Position numbers and translations under genes: made by a program. This document shows, one piece after another, positions 33,020 to 44,193 of a DNA stretch of 64,000 bases. Position 1 is the stretch's first letter, and each line of letters starts with the position of its first letter. Below the pieces are notes generated by a model. It worked only from the letters and a program-made list of their open reading frames with translations, searched no databases and was not told the origin of the DNA. The stretch is from Trichobilharzia szidati (taxonomy: Eukaryota; Platyhelminthes; Trematoda; Strigeidida; Schistosomatidae). The stretch is from positions 100,763,256-100,827,255 of the forward strand of contig OX235271.1 in NCBI GenBank assembly GCA_944472155.2. Reading direction: 5' to 3'.

Positions 33020-34468
33020 TAAATTTTATGGAGTAGTCAACATTGTTAGAAGAAATAAATTTGTGTATTGTGATAGATTATAATTCCATTATGGATAAAT
33101 TAATTTTAATAAAGTCTCTTAGTGTTATGCAGTAATAAACGGATTATTTTTCATTGTTATGTGTGTAATATAGCTGAATACCGACTCATGACCTCAGACA
33201 AAGTTCTCATTTCTATTCGTCGTTCAGTCGGACTTCACTGGATCCATTTTAAGATATTAGAAATTTATTCGCACTGTTATTAATTGTGACTTAATGATGG
33301 CTAGGATGTCAAAACAGAAATTTTTTGTTTGATTTTGAGGGAAGGGAACAACAAGTGACTTTCATTAGTTCTAAGGTGATAAATTCCGAGGGTTATTGGA
33401 ACTTTTGACGGTTTGGTAATTTGCAAAAAATCTAAGCACAATTTGGAAATTAATTTAAGGAAGAGAAATTCTACGAAAATGGCAAGTGAAAATGCTTCGG
33501 AGTGCTGGATATTCGAGTACCGTACTTGAGAAGATAAATGACGTTTGCTTCCACGAAAAAATGTTTTTGATAAATGGCTGCAACCATTAGGGGTGGATAG
33601 TGTGAATATGGTATCATAAAATACCAGTGGGTATATTTTGCTTTCATGGTGAGATTGTCTAGCCCGAAATTCATGTTGAATTTTTTGAAGAAAATCCTGT
33701 GAGGTAAGACATAATAAGAAATACTCTGAATTTCCACCCAGCTATCTAGAACCATATGACCGTGGAAACACACAGTAATGAATAACTGTCTTACTATCTG
33801 TTGATATAGATTTGTACATGAAAATAGTTATTAGCCGTGGAGATTAAGTTTTAAAAATAATAGCTGAATATTTGTTTGCAAGGAATAAGTCAACATTTAT
33901 TTCAAATGAAATCAACTCATACATATAAGAAATGCATTCAAATGATTTTAGTAATTTGGCCATTTGAGACGCCATATGAGTTATGTTGGTTCATGCTAAT
34001 AAACAACTGATAATACGATTGTTCGAAAAGGTTTTTGATTCTGCAAGGTATGGGTAATCTATCTACAAAGTCAGTAAACGGTTTTTTTCACATATGCCAG
34101 TGATGCTATAATGGAATTTATGCACCTGTGGTTATCACTATAATTCCTATGACGCTGGGAACCTTGAAGTTATGTTAGGCACTAGAGTTCTTTATGGTTA
34201 CACAGATTACAGTGATGCATTGTTTTATTGCTTTCATTTAGCTATCTTCTTTTCATTTGTATAAATTCCATATGTTGTTGTTCGCTGTTGTCTCACTTAA
34301 CATACCTAATTCATACCTAATTCATTTATTCGTAGTAGTGTGAATGATATCCACTCCGGTTATACTTATTTATAAAATATGAAAATCTACTTATGTATGC
34401 TCCAGTCGTAGATCATTTATTGAATGAACACAAAAATATAAGCTAATTAAATATCTTTAAAAACATAC
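33020..34468. other. Probable first intron and downstream part of the MEG-like gene at 34.5 kb
   Basis: No repeat family recognised. It lies between the signal-peptide exon with its donor at 34467-34468 and the tandem segments S2/R2. I found no convincing micro-exon inside it; a TAG|GTATGAATTAG|GTATG pattern near 34300 is 11 nt and not in frame. Confidence 0.35.
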
Positions 34469-34535
34469 CAGCTGCGTTTTCATGAACCAAGATTGAAATA
34501 CAGAAGAGCAACACTACTCCTTTGAAGATATTCAT
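34469..34535 (-). CDS. Signal-peptide first exon of a micro-exon (MEG-like) gene
   Basis: The minus-strand ATG at 34533-34535 opens MNIFKGVVLLFCISILVHEN followed by AA: Lys near the start, a hydrophobic core of about 12 residues, and an Ala-rich cleavage region. The exon ends after 22 codons plus one base (phase 1) at the donor GTATGTTTTT. A TATA box lies 32-40 bp upstream. Two paralogues with the same exon length occur at 29145 and 21981, but only this copy keeps the donor and promoter. The product should enter the secretory pathway. The downstream exons are not resolved; the 12-nt exon at 29774 is the best candidate, beyond a PLE insertion. Confidence 0.65.
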
Positions 34536-34566
34536 TGTAATTAAAATATGCACCAGCGATACATCA

Positions 34567-34575
34567 CTTTATATA
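34567..34575 (-). promoter_or_regulatory. TATA box of the MEG-like gene
   Basis: TATATAAAG on the minus strand, 32-40 bp upstream of the ATG. A start about 30 bp downstream would leave a 5' untranslated region of only some 10 nt, which is unusually short. The X1 and X2 paralogues have no such box. Confidence 0.5.
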
Positions 34576-34611
34576 CTGAAAAGTAATCATGTTTACAATC
34601 TAGATGATTAA

Positions 34612-34700
34612 ATTTAAATTTATTTTAAATTATTAAATTAAATTAAAAATTATTATTAAAATTATTAAATTATTATTATTTTTAAATTATTAAATTTATT
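34612..34700. repeat. AT-only low-complexity tract
   Basis: Repeating TTAAAT and ATTATT blocks with almost no G or C, upstream of the TATA box. Confidence 0.8.
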
Positions 34701-35714
34701 TTGGTATTTTCAATTTGCAATCTGTTGCAGCATCTTCTTTTTTTGTTTTTTTTTTGTTTTTTACAAATAAATGTTTTATCTTTTTTACACAATTCAATAA
34801 TCTTGTCGCCTACTACAAAACAATTCTTGTTTTCAACTGAAGCAGAAATAAAATACACTCACAAAGCCATTTAAAAGTGACTTTCAATCAACATTCAAAC
34901 AAGCGTAAATTTGTTTTCTTCATTCATGCATGTAAACAAATTACAATATAATAATGTAAATTCAATTTTGCTCAGTACTAGAATTTCCATAAACAAAATT
35001 AGTGACGTATTCCATAGAGAAAATTCAATAGAGCATAATTTATGCATGCAACACTATAGAAATTATGAAAGCTACTTAGAATGTAGGGAGGGTCATAATG
35101 AAGTGGATAGAACAGTCATATTCACCACAGAAGCTTCGGAAAAACAAAAGTGGTTAGCCTGCAGGGACTTATCTTTAGTGTAAACTTGAGTGTTGAGGAG
35201 GAAGAAATTCATTCGCTCTAGAGTCTTTTAAATACTTGTGTGGAGTTGTTTATTAAAGCCCGACGAAGCAGCTGCCCACTAGATATGTTGCCGGTTTGTG
35301 GAATATTCTGATTTTCTTATCAGAGAAAGTCAGTGATGAATTACAGTGAATATCATAAAAATTTATTGGCCTGTGAAATCTGCATCACAGGGGATATACA
35401 GAGAGAGATTGTGAAAATCAAGTATAGAGAATTGTCAACGTGTGAACCTTGGAGGCAACTGAGAAATTCAACTTTCAATGACTATAATCCATCAGCACAT
35501 AAAAATCTATGATCAACCACTTCAGCACTCTCCAAACATTTAGTAGACATAGAAATATAAACTGAGAAGGTAAGATTTATCTCCTCTAGTAAAAAGGAGA
35601 ATTATTTAGAATATATAGCCTTCTATACAGTCAGTCTACACGACTAATAAATTACAATTGTATGAGAAATATGTTGTGACTGGTTGGCAGGGTGTCAGTA
35701 AATGTTCAACTACA
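34701..35714. other. No recognised gene
   Basis: T-rich run at 34738-34762, then AT-rich DNA. A plus-strand frame of 90 codons (34911-35183) has no homologue and no splice context. On the minus strand AG|18 nt|GTGAGTG near 34872 is a weak exon possibility. Confidence 0.35.
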
Positions 35715-36460
35715 TTATTATTATTCATTATCATTCTTCCATTTGGTTCCGAATGGAATGTAGAGCTTTAGCAGCACATCTCCACTTTGTTCTATTCTCT
35801 ACAAACCGCTTAAGTCGGTCCCACGATTGCACATAATTTATGATATCCTGCTCAGACGACCTCCTCCATGTCAGCCTTGGACACTCAACTCGTCGTTTCT
35901 TATTCGGCTCCTACTGGAGCAATGGCCCGACGCACAATATAATTCGACGGTCTCCTTGGCGTGTGCCCACTTCATCTCCATTTTCTCCTGCATACTTACT
36001 GATCAATAGGCTCTTGGTTGGTTTGTCCCCAGCCAGAGTCTCTTGTTGCTAATTTTTTCTGGTCTGCCATTTGATTGTCACTATGGAGACAGTTAACGAA
36101 GCTGTTGATAAAAGTCTGCAACAGGCTGTTGAAAATGCAGTTAGTGATGCTTAGGCCAAGTTTCTGACCCGTATAGAAAAAACGACTGGCTCAACATTTA
36201 TTTTGAAAATCCTAATCCTGTTCTTTGTGCTATGTGTAGAAGATTTCAAAACTGATTTCAAATTGATGAAAGTCTGCCTCACTTCTCGATTCTGGTGCTG
36301 ACATCGTCGTCTGTGCCATCGCGTTTAGTTGAAATGATGCTGCCTAGATAAGTGATATTTATCAGGGATAAATTTTCGGTCTTCAGCTTATATAGAGAAC
36401 AGTGATGAATATTATGCATTCACTCTGTCATAACACTTTCATGTGTAGAAGCCATTATCA
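35715..36460 (-). mobile_element. Degraded RTE 3' fragment
   Basis: Aligns with the right-hand RTE from its 3' end through the C-terminal domain to the RT TYLGS region: CCTCCTCCATGTCAGCCTTGG, CTTGGTTGGTTTGTCCC and TGTCACTATGGAGACAGTTA-like landmarks appear in order. The (ATT)n at 35718 is the RTE tail read on the plus strand. All frames are broken. Confidence 0.8.
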
Positions 36461-37579
36461 TCAGAGCGTTTCCTCATACAGATGAACACTCGTCGCACAA
36501 TCTAAACAACCGCCAAATCCAGTAATCTGTTGTCCTCATCATTTCATCCGCTAGAATTCGAAGATGCATTAAACACCTTAGTACTCTGATTTTTGAGGGA
36601 CTAAAATGGAGCTGGGGTGTATTTAATTTTGTTTCAACGTTATTTTCACAAACACTTTTGTGTACTATCCTGTGGCTCTATTCAGATCTCTTATTTCTCA
36701 TATGTCTGAAGATTTGATTGACAGTTTTCAATGAAACGTCTGTAAAGAACTAAACCAGAATGCCAAAGTGCATTTTAATATATAATTTTATGAATGATGA
36801 AGAAAGTTTCGCGTTTATACACTGAACTGCTGCAGATATCTACAATTTGCTCAACTCACATATACAACGTGACACGTTTACTAATCAGCAAAATTCAGGA
36901 TAAGGTTTTGAAAACAATCATCTACATTTCAAAACAAAACAAGATTCTATATTCAACGCCATTTGGTTTTAAAAATAATTACGACTGTAAATGGCAGGTT
37001 AAAAAAACTGTCTGAAGTGTAGTCAACAATACATCCTGGATCCTCACATTCGTTCTATGTGACATTTAGTAAACAATTTAAGATAAAAATACTCAGAAAA
37101 TATACAATCCATAAAAATTTGATAACAACATGTATCTTTGATCATGTTTATCGGATAAAACATTGTTTTGATCCATGAAAAAGATAATGAGTGAAAATGT
37201 TAATTCTATAAAATAATTATATTTACATACAGTGCTATTCTCTGCACTCTATTGAATTCTTCACCGCTTAGTAATCGTTCACCAGTAGTACTTCTGTGTT
37301 CACACCAGACCATCGCGTTTATCAGTCTTCAATGTAATTACTTGTCACTCCTTGAATATGAGACAAGAACAAGCGGAATTAAATCACAGAATGTTACCTG
37401 TGATTTACTTTCTGAATAGGCCTACTTTGTTTCGATATCATGATTACTTTTCTGATCCCTGTATATGTTTATTTATATGTTAAACGTGTTTGATGAAAAC
37501 ATTTAATACATATGCAGATTAATTCACTTTGAAATGTTAACTTCAATTTTTAAAGTAAGATGAATAGTTTAGTTTAATC
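36461..37579. other. No recognised feature
   Basis: AT-rich sequence. A GTATGT-type minus donor at 37210 lacks an in-frame acceptor. Confidence 0.4.
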
Positions 37580-37980
37580 TGTAAGTGCCTGGTTTTATCC
37601 ACAGGTGAGTTTGCCTGTCGCACTTACAAAAAGACTAACTTCTTTTGCCTAGGTCTTAATCAGTACTCTGCCTATCCTGCAAGTACTGAGGAACGAGTAA
37701 AGACAGAAAATAAAGGACTCGCTACTTGCCTGTAACCAAACGTATATTTATAACGAATGCAATTATAACTCAATAATATAAAAACAGGTTTACCACTTAT
37801 CTATACCCGTAGGAGTAGGAAGCTCGAGGAGTATGCTTGTAGGAGAGTACAGCGAGGGAGAAAGCGTACAAGTGCCAAAATGTACAAGAAGCGTAGTGCA
37901 GCACGCGAAGCGAAGTGGCGAAGTGGAGTAGCGCCAAAAATTGGATGAGTGAGTTAAAAGAAAAGTTCAATGTACACTAC
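37580..37980. repeat. Unusual hairpin plus purine-rich, GC-rich tract, unclassified
   Basis: Begins with a perfect 9-bp inverted repeat, TGTAAGTGC (37580-37588) and GCACTTACA (37620-37628). A second small one follows (CAGTACT/AGTACTG around 37661-37680). At 37805-37945 comes a tract rich in G and A with GCGAAGCGAAGTGGCGAAG, clearly higher in GC than its surroundings. It has no open frame of interest. It could be part of an LTR or a non-autonomous element, but I cannot name a family. Confidence 0.4.
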
Positions 37981-38722
37981 AAATCCATCAGTTCTCCATG
38001 GTCAATCATCGTTCATCAACAGACAGTAAGTTCACCATGTGCAAATAAAACATGTGTTTAACTATTTAATATTAAGCAGTGGTTTGAATACTTGTAAGCA
38101 AGATGTGCATGCTTATTTAGTGTTGAATGCTAATTCACACAGTCGACCTTGGATACTAGTGGGATCACATTTACTGAATCAAGCAGTAATGAGCATTTTA
38201 ACATTCAGTGATTGGGTAATTCATACTGCCTGACTGAGTTTTGTTATTTACTACTTCGAAAATGACATTTTCACTGAACATACACACTGTCACAAGTGTG
38301 GTCCGTTTATACGTAGTATCTTGAATCTTTACATCATAACATTCTTTACGAATCAACAAATGGACAAATTGTTCGCCAGTGTTGAATTGATTGATTTTGA
38401 ATTCTATCTGGGGAATGTAATTTATTCAGCTACATATCTGTTACTTCACTATCATGCGTCTTTCATTCAATCGGAAAAGATGGAGGACTGTTCAGTATGT
38501 CCTACCTAATTGTACATTATTAGTCGTTTGCTGACACTTCAGTGGATTTGTGAGGAAGATTCTGAAAAGGTTTGTCAAGAGCAACAAAATTTACAACCAC
38601 AAAAGGCACAAGCAGCACAGATGGATTGGTGATTTGATGAAAGTTTCATTTCTTTGCGAGGCCTAATTGTGGTCATTATGAGGGTTGTAAAAGTGTAGAT
38701 TTTCTATATTTTACTATTTCAA
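37981..38722. other. No recognised feature
   Basis: AT-rich sequence with short open frames only. Confidence 0.4.
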
Positions 38723-38951
38723 TGCGTCGGTGGCATAGCGGTTAGGATGCTTGCCGACCATGCACATGGTCCGGTGTTCGATCCCCGGCCGACGCACTCC
38801 TTTGCCTCGCTAAACCAGAAATAATGTTGGTGAAGAGGAAAGGTTGGGCATGAGGCTAGCAACCCCATCCTGTGAAATAAACACTGCTACAGAAACTTCA
38901 AGCCACTAGCTTGAAGCCCTATGTTCCACTGGGGAAAGTGAAGGAAAAAAA
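38723..38951 (+). mobile_element. tRNA-derived SINE (family B), intact copy
   Basis: Head TGCGTCGGTGGCATAGCGG, B box GTGTTCGATCCCCGG, body GAGGAAAGGTTGGGCATGAG, and tail TTGAAGCCCTATGTTCCACT. Flanked by a 10-bp direct repeat with one mismatch (ACTATTTCAA at 38713 and ACTAATTCAA at 38952). The copy matches 17404-17634 over the full length with few changes, so both are fairly young. Confidence 0.82.
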
Positions 38952-39477
38952 ACTAATTCAATCCTTCTTTCCTCACGATGCGATATACGAGTAAATAATT
39001 TACCAAAGTATTCTGCCACGTTTTCATCTCATCAAATCATTTACTGGAATATGGGAATGCTATCATTTCGGAATCCTCACATCCGCTTCACAAGCTCATA
39101 TCACTGTTGTATTGTCGTATTTATACAGCTTATGTGGGTGTATTCCATTAACATTTACCAGTGAAAGTACCTATATAATTCACATATAACACTGGAGTTG
39201 ATTTTTCATTAGGATGTTTGGTCTCTAAGTATCAACATTGACGTATTTCAGTAAATGTTATTTTCACATATAATCTCTATAAAATTTCAGTGTTTTACGG
39301 TGAGATTTAAAATGTTTTAGTGGACCCATTTAACCAGTTTTATGACAATTACAATGTACAGAATCAGTGCTACTGAAGTTTATTTTACTTAGAAGTAAAG
39401 CAGATGTCTGTTATTTCTCCCAAACTGTTTGACACATATCTCTAAAGGTGTAGCAGGTTTCGTTATACCAGATAACG
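38952..39477. other. No recognised feature
   Basis: AT-rich sequence between the SINE and an RTE fragment. Confidence 0.4.
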
Positions 39478-39750
39478 GTCTGAACTTACTTGTTCTCGTA
39501 TTCTTGATTTCGTATCCAGCAGGCTTTTTCTACACTTTTGGATGAAGTTCGTCTAATTTTCGGTGTGTATGTCAGGTGAAATCTATGTCGCCTTGTGCTT
39601 GTGCACGCTGCTTCCATCGAAAAAGACATATGGGCTGAGTGGACTGCTGAAGGCTTTCAGCAACTGGCGTTACTTCGTTTCTCTGATTTCAGTGAAGAGT
39701 GAGTTGAATGTTCACATTTTCTCTGTGCGTCGAATTTTCTGTTTAGGTTG
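39478..39750 (-). mobile_element. RTE endonuclease-region fragment
   Basis: Aligns on the minus strand with 63495-63700 of the right-hand RTE: TCTGAACTTAC, GTATCCAGCAGGCT, GTGTGTATGTCAGGTGAAAT and GTCGCCTTGTG landmarks are in order. The middle carries deletions and the left part decays. It covers the end of the endonuclease domain only. Confidence 0.6.
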
Positions 39751-39770
39751 GTTTGGCTTTCCAGAGTAGG

Positions 39771-41012
39771 GTCGATAGCTCAGCGACTAACGTAACATCT
39801 CCTCATGGACTTACGTCCAGTTGGTGCACTAGTGTAATGCGTGAAACCAAGTTTCGAAATGAAACAAAAATTCTCTAGAATAACTTATATTAAGTGTGGT
39901 TTCAGAGGGAAACCCTATAATGGCTTCATCGCACGAAGAATTTTTCAAATACTGGCCTCGTTGAGATGTTTCAGAAGGGTAGCATTGTTCATCAGTTATT
40001 ATCATTCACTAAATACACTGCTTCACATAAATGGCGTTGTCTGAGTCTTTATTATGAGATAAATGTGTCTCAATCTTTGATTTTCATTCAAGCCCGGACG
40101 TTTAAACGGTGATTACAATTTGATTTACTTACGGTGTAATTATAATTTTTATTATTTTATTAACCCACATTTGTTCAGCTTCCTAAACAGATGCATCGAT
40201 ATTGTCATTTTAGATGGCATTAGTGTAAACATGGCGTTTTCGACAAAATGTCTTCTGCGTGAATGACTTCATTCTCATCTAGGGTGGAACCTGTACTATC
40301 TAGCATTTCAGATGTGCTGTCTCAGTCTTTGAGACGTTCATGCGAGCATCTGTATTATCATTATTGTTGTTATGAAGACGAAATCTTTTCGAAGTATTTC
40401 AAGAATAAAAACCATTCAGAACATTAAAAGTGACATCCTGGTTAAATTATTTAATAAGTTGGAACAGCCTTAGGTCTGGCCACAATTTCTTGATTCTCGG
40501 TATATATTGTGGTTAGTACATTTACACGTATTCCTCTAACTTGCGAATGAGATTAGAAATGTTGGTTTGTCATATTGTACGTAAAACACTCTAGACCTCA
40601 GTATTGATATTTAGATTTTAAGTTTTATTTTCACTATAAATCACTACATCATGTTGCACTAATAGAAGCATTTATGTCTTTTCATTCTATTCATCGTTTC
40701 AGAAGAAATGGAGTACACTTTCCACAGATATGAAAATACGAAATAACCAGAAACCAACATTTCTTTCTTGACTCATTTCCAAATTTATTGAACATTCAAG
40801 TTGTGATTACTCTCTAATTACTCCCAGTGTACCTGCTGGTATAATTTTTAATGAAATTTCACTTTTCAATACAAATTTTTATCATCTGTGTTGCCTTCTC
40901 ACTCATTCCATGAGAAAATGAATGGTTGTTGCATGAGAGTCGATTTCATATTAACCAAAATTTCATGAATTATAAGACAGATAGAATAACAATTAGTTGA
41001 TGGGCTATTGGA
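39771..41012. other. No recognised gene
   Basis: At 39776 GATAGCTCAGCGACTAACG resembles the A-box end of the family C SINE, without a B box. The remainder is AT-rich with no feature I can support. Confidence 0.35.
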
Positions 41013-41230
41013 TCGGGTCCAAGTGGCTTAATGGTCTATGAGCTCGCCTTGTAACCAGAAGGTCCTGGGTCCGAACCACGGTGGGTGCGCACTGATAAAG
41101 AGTCCCAAACTGGTCTGACGAAGCAGCCGTCCAGTACTCCTTGTAGGTTTTCCAATGGTTCTCTAACCAATGTCAGCTCATGATGAAATCCTGCAACCAA
41201 TCAATCAAATCCCTACTAACCAACACTTGA
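41013..41230 (+). mobile_element. SM-alpha-like SINE, full-length degraded copy
   Basis: Head GGTCCAAGTGGCTTAATGG, B box GGGTCCGAACCACGG, then CTGATAAAGAGTCCC and GACGAAGCAGCCGTCCAG (GAAA changed to GAAG), and tail TGATGTCAGCTCATGATG-like. After the tail, AATCCCTACTAACCAACAC matches the 3' flank of the copy at 16805-16985. The family end is therefore about 20-30 bp further right than the TCAATCAA run. Confidence 0.78.
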
Positions 41231-41630
41231 ATATTGTCATATAATTTCTTCAGAGTATGAATAATGATAAAAAATAAGACCAGTTCACGACATTTTTGAT
41301 AGAAACTAGTGATAAAAAATCTATCATCAACGTCGTCTGGTGAATCACAGCAAAATAATCCTAGTTTCACTTGGTTCGGTTAATCGTGAGTGAAGTGATT
41401 TCGCCCTTCCCCCTTCATAAAGTGCGTGTTTAAGAGTGTATATTGGTCTTTCAATGTGGGTCTCATCCAAAAGCGTTGGGGAACACTATCCTTCCTGTTT
41501 GCAAACTGGACATAGTGAATTAACTAAATGTACGATATGTGAACGTATTATCAACAACGGGCTTTCAGTCACAAAAGAAGTTTCATCCACAGTGATTCAT
41601 TTATTATAAATTTGACTGGTCTACAGAAGT
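41231..41630. other. No recognised feature
   Basis: AT-rich sequence up to the PLE target site. Confidence 0.4.
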
Positions 41631-41645
41631 AAAATAATTGTTTCA
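41631..41645 (+). repeat. Target-site duplication, left, of the PLE at 41646-43592
   Basis: AAAATAATTGTTTCA, repeated exactly at 43593-43607. Confidence 0.8.
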
Positions 41646-43592
41646 TGCAACCGGTTCCCTTTATTAGTTTGAAGAGAGAAAGAACGAACATGTTTGCAGG
41701 ATAATACGGGCTCGTTTTATTTCGTGGATACTTATCAACTGCATACATCCTAAACAAAATCAAATTATAAGTTTCAAAAAAGTTGTGGAATATACTTTTT
41801 CATAATTACTTGGAGTTTCAGATAGAAGGCATAAGGAACATAATTCTAGAATTTGATGTAGGTAGACAGATTATTCTGTGTCAAAAAACAACTAATTATA
41901 TATAGTGGAATTAGATAAGAGGTGTAAGAGTTCAGATTTCTTTTGGAAAACACAGATTGGTTAGAGGCATATTACAGGGTCAGGGTCAGAGAACAGAGTG
42001 AATTTACACATCTTGTGGTGGAGAGTTTAAGAGGTTGGGGGTAACCCTAACTTTATTTTATTTTTGTTTTGCCTTTCTGTCAGTATGCCTGTGTGTTTGT
42101 CTTGTTACGTAACATCCTATTCAATTTTGACCTTCAAGTTTCTAAATCTACTTAACTGTTTGTCTGTTTAAGTTAAAAATGTTACTTCACTATTCACCCC
42201 TACCCTCTTAAACTCTCCACCACAAGATGTGTAAATTCACTCTGTTCTCTGACTCTGACCCTGTAATATGCCTCTAATGAATCTGTGTTTTCCAATAGAA
42301 ATCTGAACTCTCACCCCTCTTATCTAATTCCACTACATATAATTAGTTGTTTTTTGACGCAGAAAAGAACATTCCCTGCTGTATCCCTGAGAATAGCCTT
42401 TTCTAGTCGACAATTATTGTTCAATAACCTGAAGGACAAGATCCCGCTGTTGACCAACTCTATGTGTGTTTATCAATTCACCTGCTCGTGTGGAGCTAGG
42501 TATATCGGTCGTTCGACACGAGTTTTGTCCAAGAGGTTGCAAGAACACTATCCTGCATGGTTACGAAAAGGTGGTAGTGGAGCAATAAGAAGCGCGATCA
42601 TTGAACATCCAGTCGATTATGATCACCCTATCTCTATAGCCTCCGCCTTCAAAGTCATCTACAAGGCAAAGAGTAATTTACACAAATCCCTACGTACCCG
42701 ACTCATCTGTATTGCTGAAGCCATTTTTGGCTATCGAAACAGAAAAGCCAGATCTCTGTGTACAGAAAAAGTTCGTTCAACCCCTCCAACTTTCATGGTC
42801 TTAATCCCTCTATGCTAAAGTATGGTAATCCCCAATCATATTTTAGCTCTACCAATTTTTCATTTTTTCATTTTTGTCTATTCAATTTGTATACTCTTCC
42901 TTATTAAGTCAATTGTTACTATTACTACTCTCACATTTAATTGTCCCGGTATTATTTCACTTGTTCCACTTGTCATTCTAAATCAATTCCTTTATGCAAC
43001 ATTAAATTCTATGCTATTAAATTTCACACAATATTACGTAACGTTTTTATTTTTTCGATTTGTCTACTAATCTTATAATTGCACACCTTTTTCAAGTTCT
43101 ATCCATCCTATGAATTATTCTATATATGACATTAATTTGCTTTGCCACTTGACATTTAACTACGATTAAAATCACAAACATTTTAGTTTTAATTGCATTT
43201 CATATTATTATTATTTCGTACATTCACACCTATGTTTCAAATTCCTCACCGGATATAACTTCTTAAAAACCATATATATACGATTGTACAGCTTGATGAT
43301 AAATTCGTTGAAAAGAGTCTCTTCGCTGAATCATTTGTTTTGATTTTCTATATGTTACAATGGGAATTTTGCATGATTTAAAAAACAGAATAATCTGTCT
43401 ACCTACATCAAATTCTAGAATTATGTTCCTAATGCCTTCTATCTGAAACTCCAAGTAATTATGAAAAAGTATATTCCACAACTTTTTTGAAACTTATAAT
43501 TTGATTTTGTTTAGGATGTATGCAGTTGATAAGTATCCACGAAATAAAACGAGCTCGTATTATCCTGCAAACATGTTCGTTCTTTCTCTCTT
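41646..43592 (+). mobile_element. Penelope-like element with long inverted arms (second PLE family)
   Basis: Bounded by a 15-bp target duplication. The left part (about 41670-42045) is an inverted copy of two separate blocks on the right: 43382-43592 (outer) and 42200-42365 (inner). Between those blocks on the right lies the GIY-YIG gene, which the inverted arm lacks. The junction falls at a short ACAGAA/GCAGAA microhomology. So the element carries an inverted, internally deleted copy of itself at its 5' end. RT is absent. Confidence 0.82.
42285..42818 (+). CDS. GIY-YIG endonuclease domain of a PLE, intact frame
   Basis: A 177-codon open frame; the first third may be untranslated leader or linker. 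The domain reads VYQFTCSCGARYIGRSTR (both Tyr motifs, the CxC pair, the conserved Arg), then LSKRLQEHYP and AIRSAIIEH, with a Glu in AEAIFGYRN as a candidate metal ligand. The nuclease looks complete, but RT is missing, so this is a 5'-truncated element whose nuclease frame happens to be unbroken. It differs strongly from the PLE proteins at 4993 and 56194 and represents a separate PLE lineage. Confidence 0.75.
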   Translation: MFSNRNLNSHPSYLIPLHIISCFLTQKRTFPAVSLRIAFSSRQLLFNNLKDKIPLLTNSMCVYQFTCSCGARYIGRSTRVLSKRLQEHYPAWLRKGGSGAIRSAIIEHPVDYDHPISIASAFKVIYKAKSNLHKSLRTRLICIAEAIFGYRNRKARSLCTEKVRSTPPTFMVLIPLC

Positions 43593-43607
43593 AAAATAAT
43601 TGTTTCA
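43593..43607 (+). repeat. Target-site duplication, right, of the PLE at 41646-43592
   Basis: AAAATAATTGTTTCA, identical to 41631-41645. Confidence 0.8.
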
Positions 43608-44178
43608 ATTTGGATGACGAGCTGACGCCAGTTAACAAACTAATGGAAACCAGGAAGTATCAGACAACTGGGTTATTCTAGTCCAGAACTCTTCAGCAAG
43701 CGATCGAATCCACGAGCTTCAAGTTATCGTTTGGTTAATATTATGCTTATCTCACTGAAAACAAATCCCACATACTATTTACTCATTTTTCATGAACTTT
43801 GAAGACATTTTTCAGTGTATATTTGTTTATCGAAATCAGTCTGCAAAGATCAGTTGATTGAAAATTGCCTTAATACTCCATTCTCTTATTAGCTTAGTAA
43901 AGTTTGAAATTAGGTGGATGGGAATATGCTCTATTGAATGTAGATCTTGATGGCTACCAGGCATTGAACAAGACTGAAGTGGATTTCGTTTGCCTCTTAT
44001 TTGATAGGTGGTGGTAGTCAAGAGAAGTGCTCTCACATATCATTTTCATCCATTGATATCTCAAGTTTGTTCAGATGTAGATATAGTAGATTGACGTTTG
44101 AGAATGATCTGTGTGAGAAAATACGTATTCTTCACTGAATATCGAGCTCTAATTTTCCTAATGTCTCCTACTACTTAC
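43608..44178. other. No recognised feature
   Basis: AT-rich sequence. GACGAGCTGACGCCAG at 43617 resembles GATGAGCTGACGCGAACCAG at 47156, which may be a shared old repeat. Confidence 0.35.
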
Positions 44179-44193
44179 AACGTTTATAAGTAA
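44179..44193 (-). CDS. Candidate 15-nt micro-exon
   Basis: Minus strand: a strong tract TTACATTTTTCTATCTAG, then TTACTTATAAACGTT, then GTAAGTAGTAG. No paralogous copy to compare. Confidence 0.35.

Noticed and set aside
42822..43070. Plus-strand hydrophobic frame after the PLE nuclease
   Set aside because: T-rich 3' region of the PLE gives a spurious Phe/Leu/Ile-rich frame.
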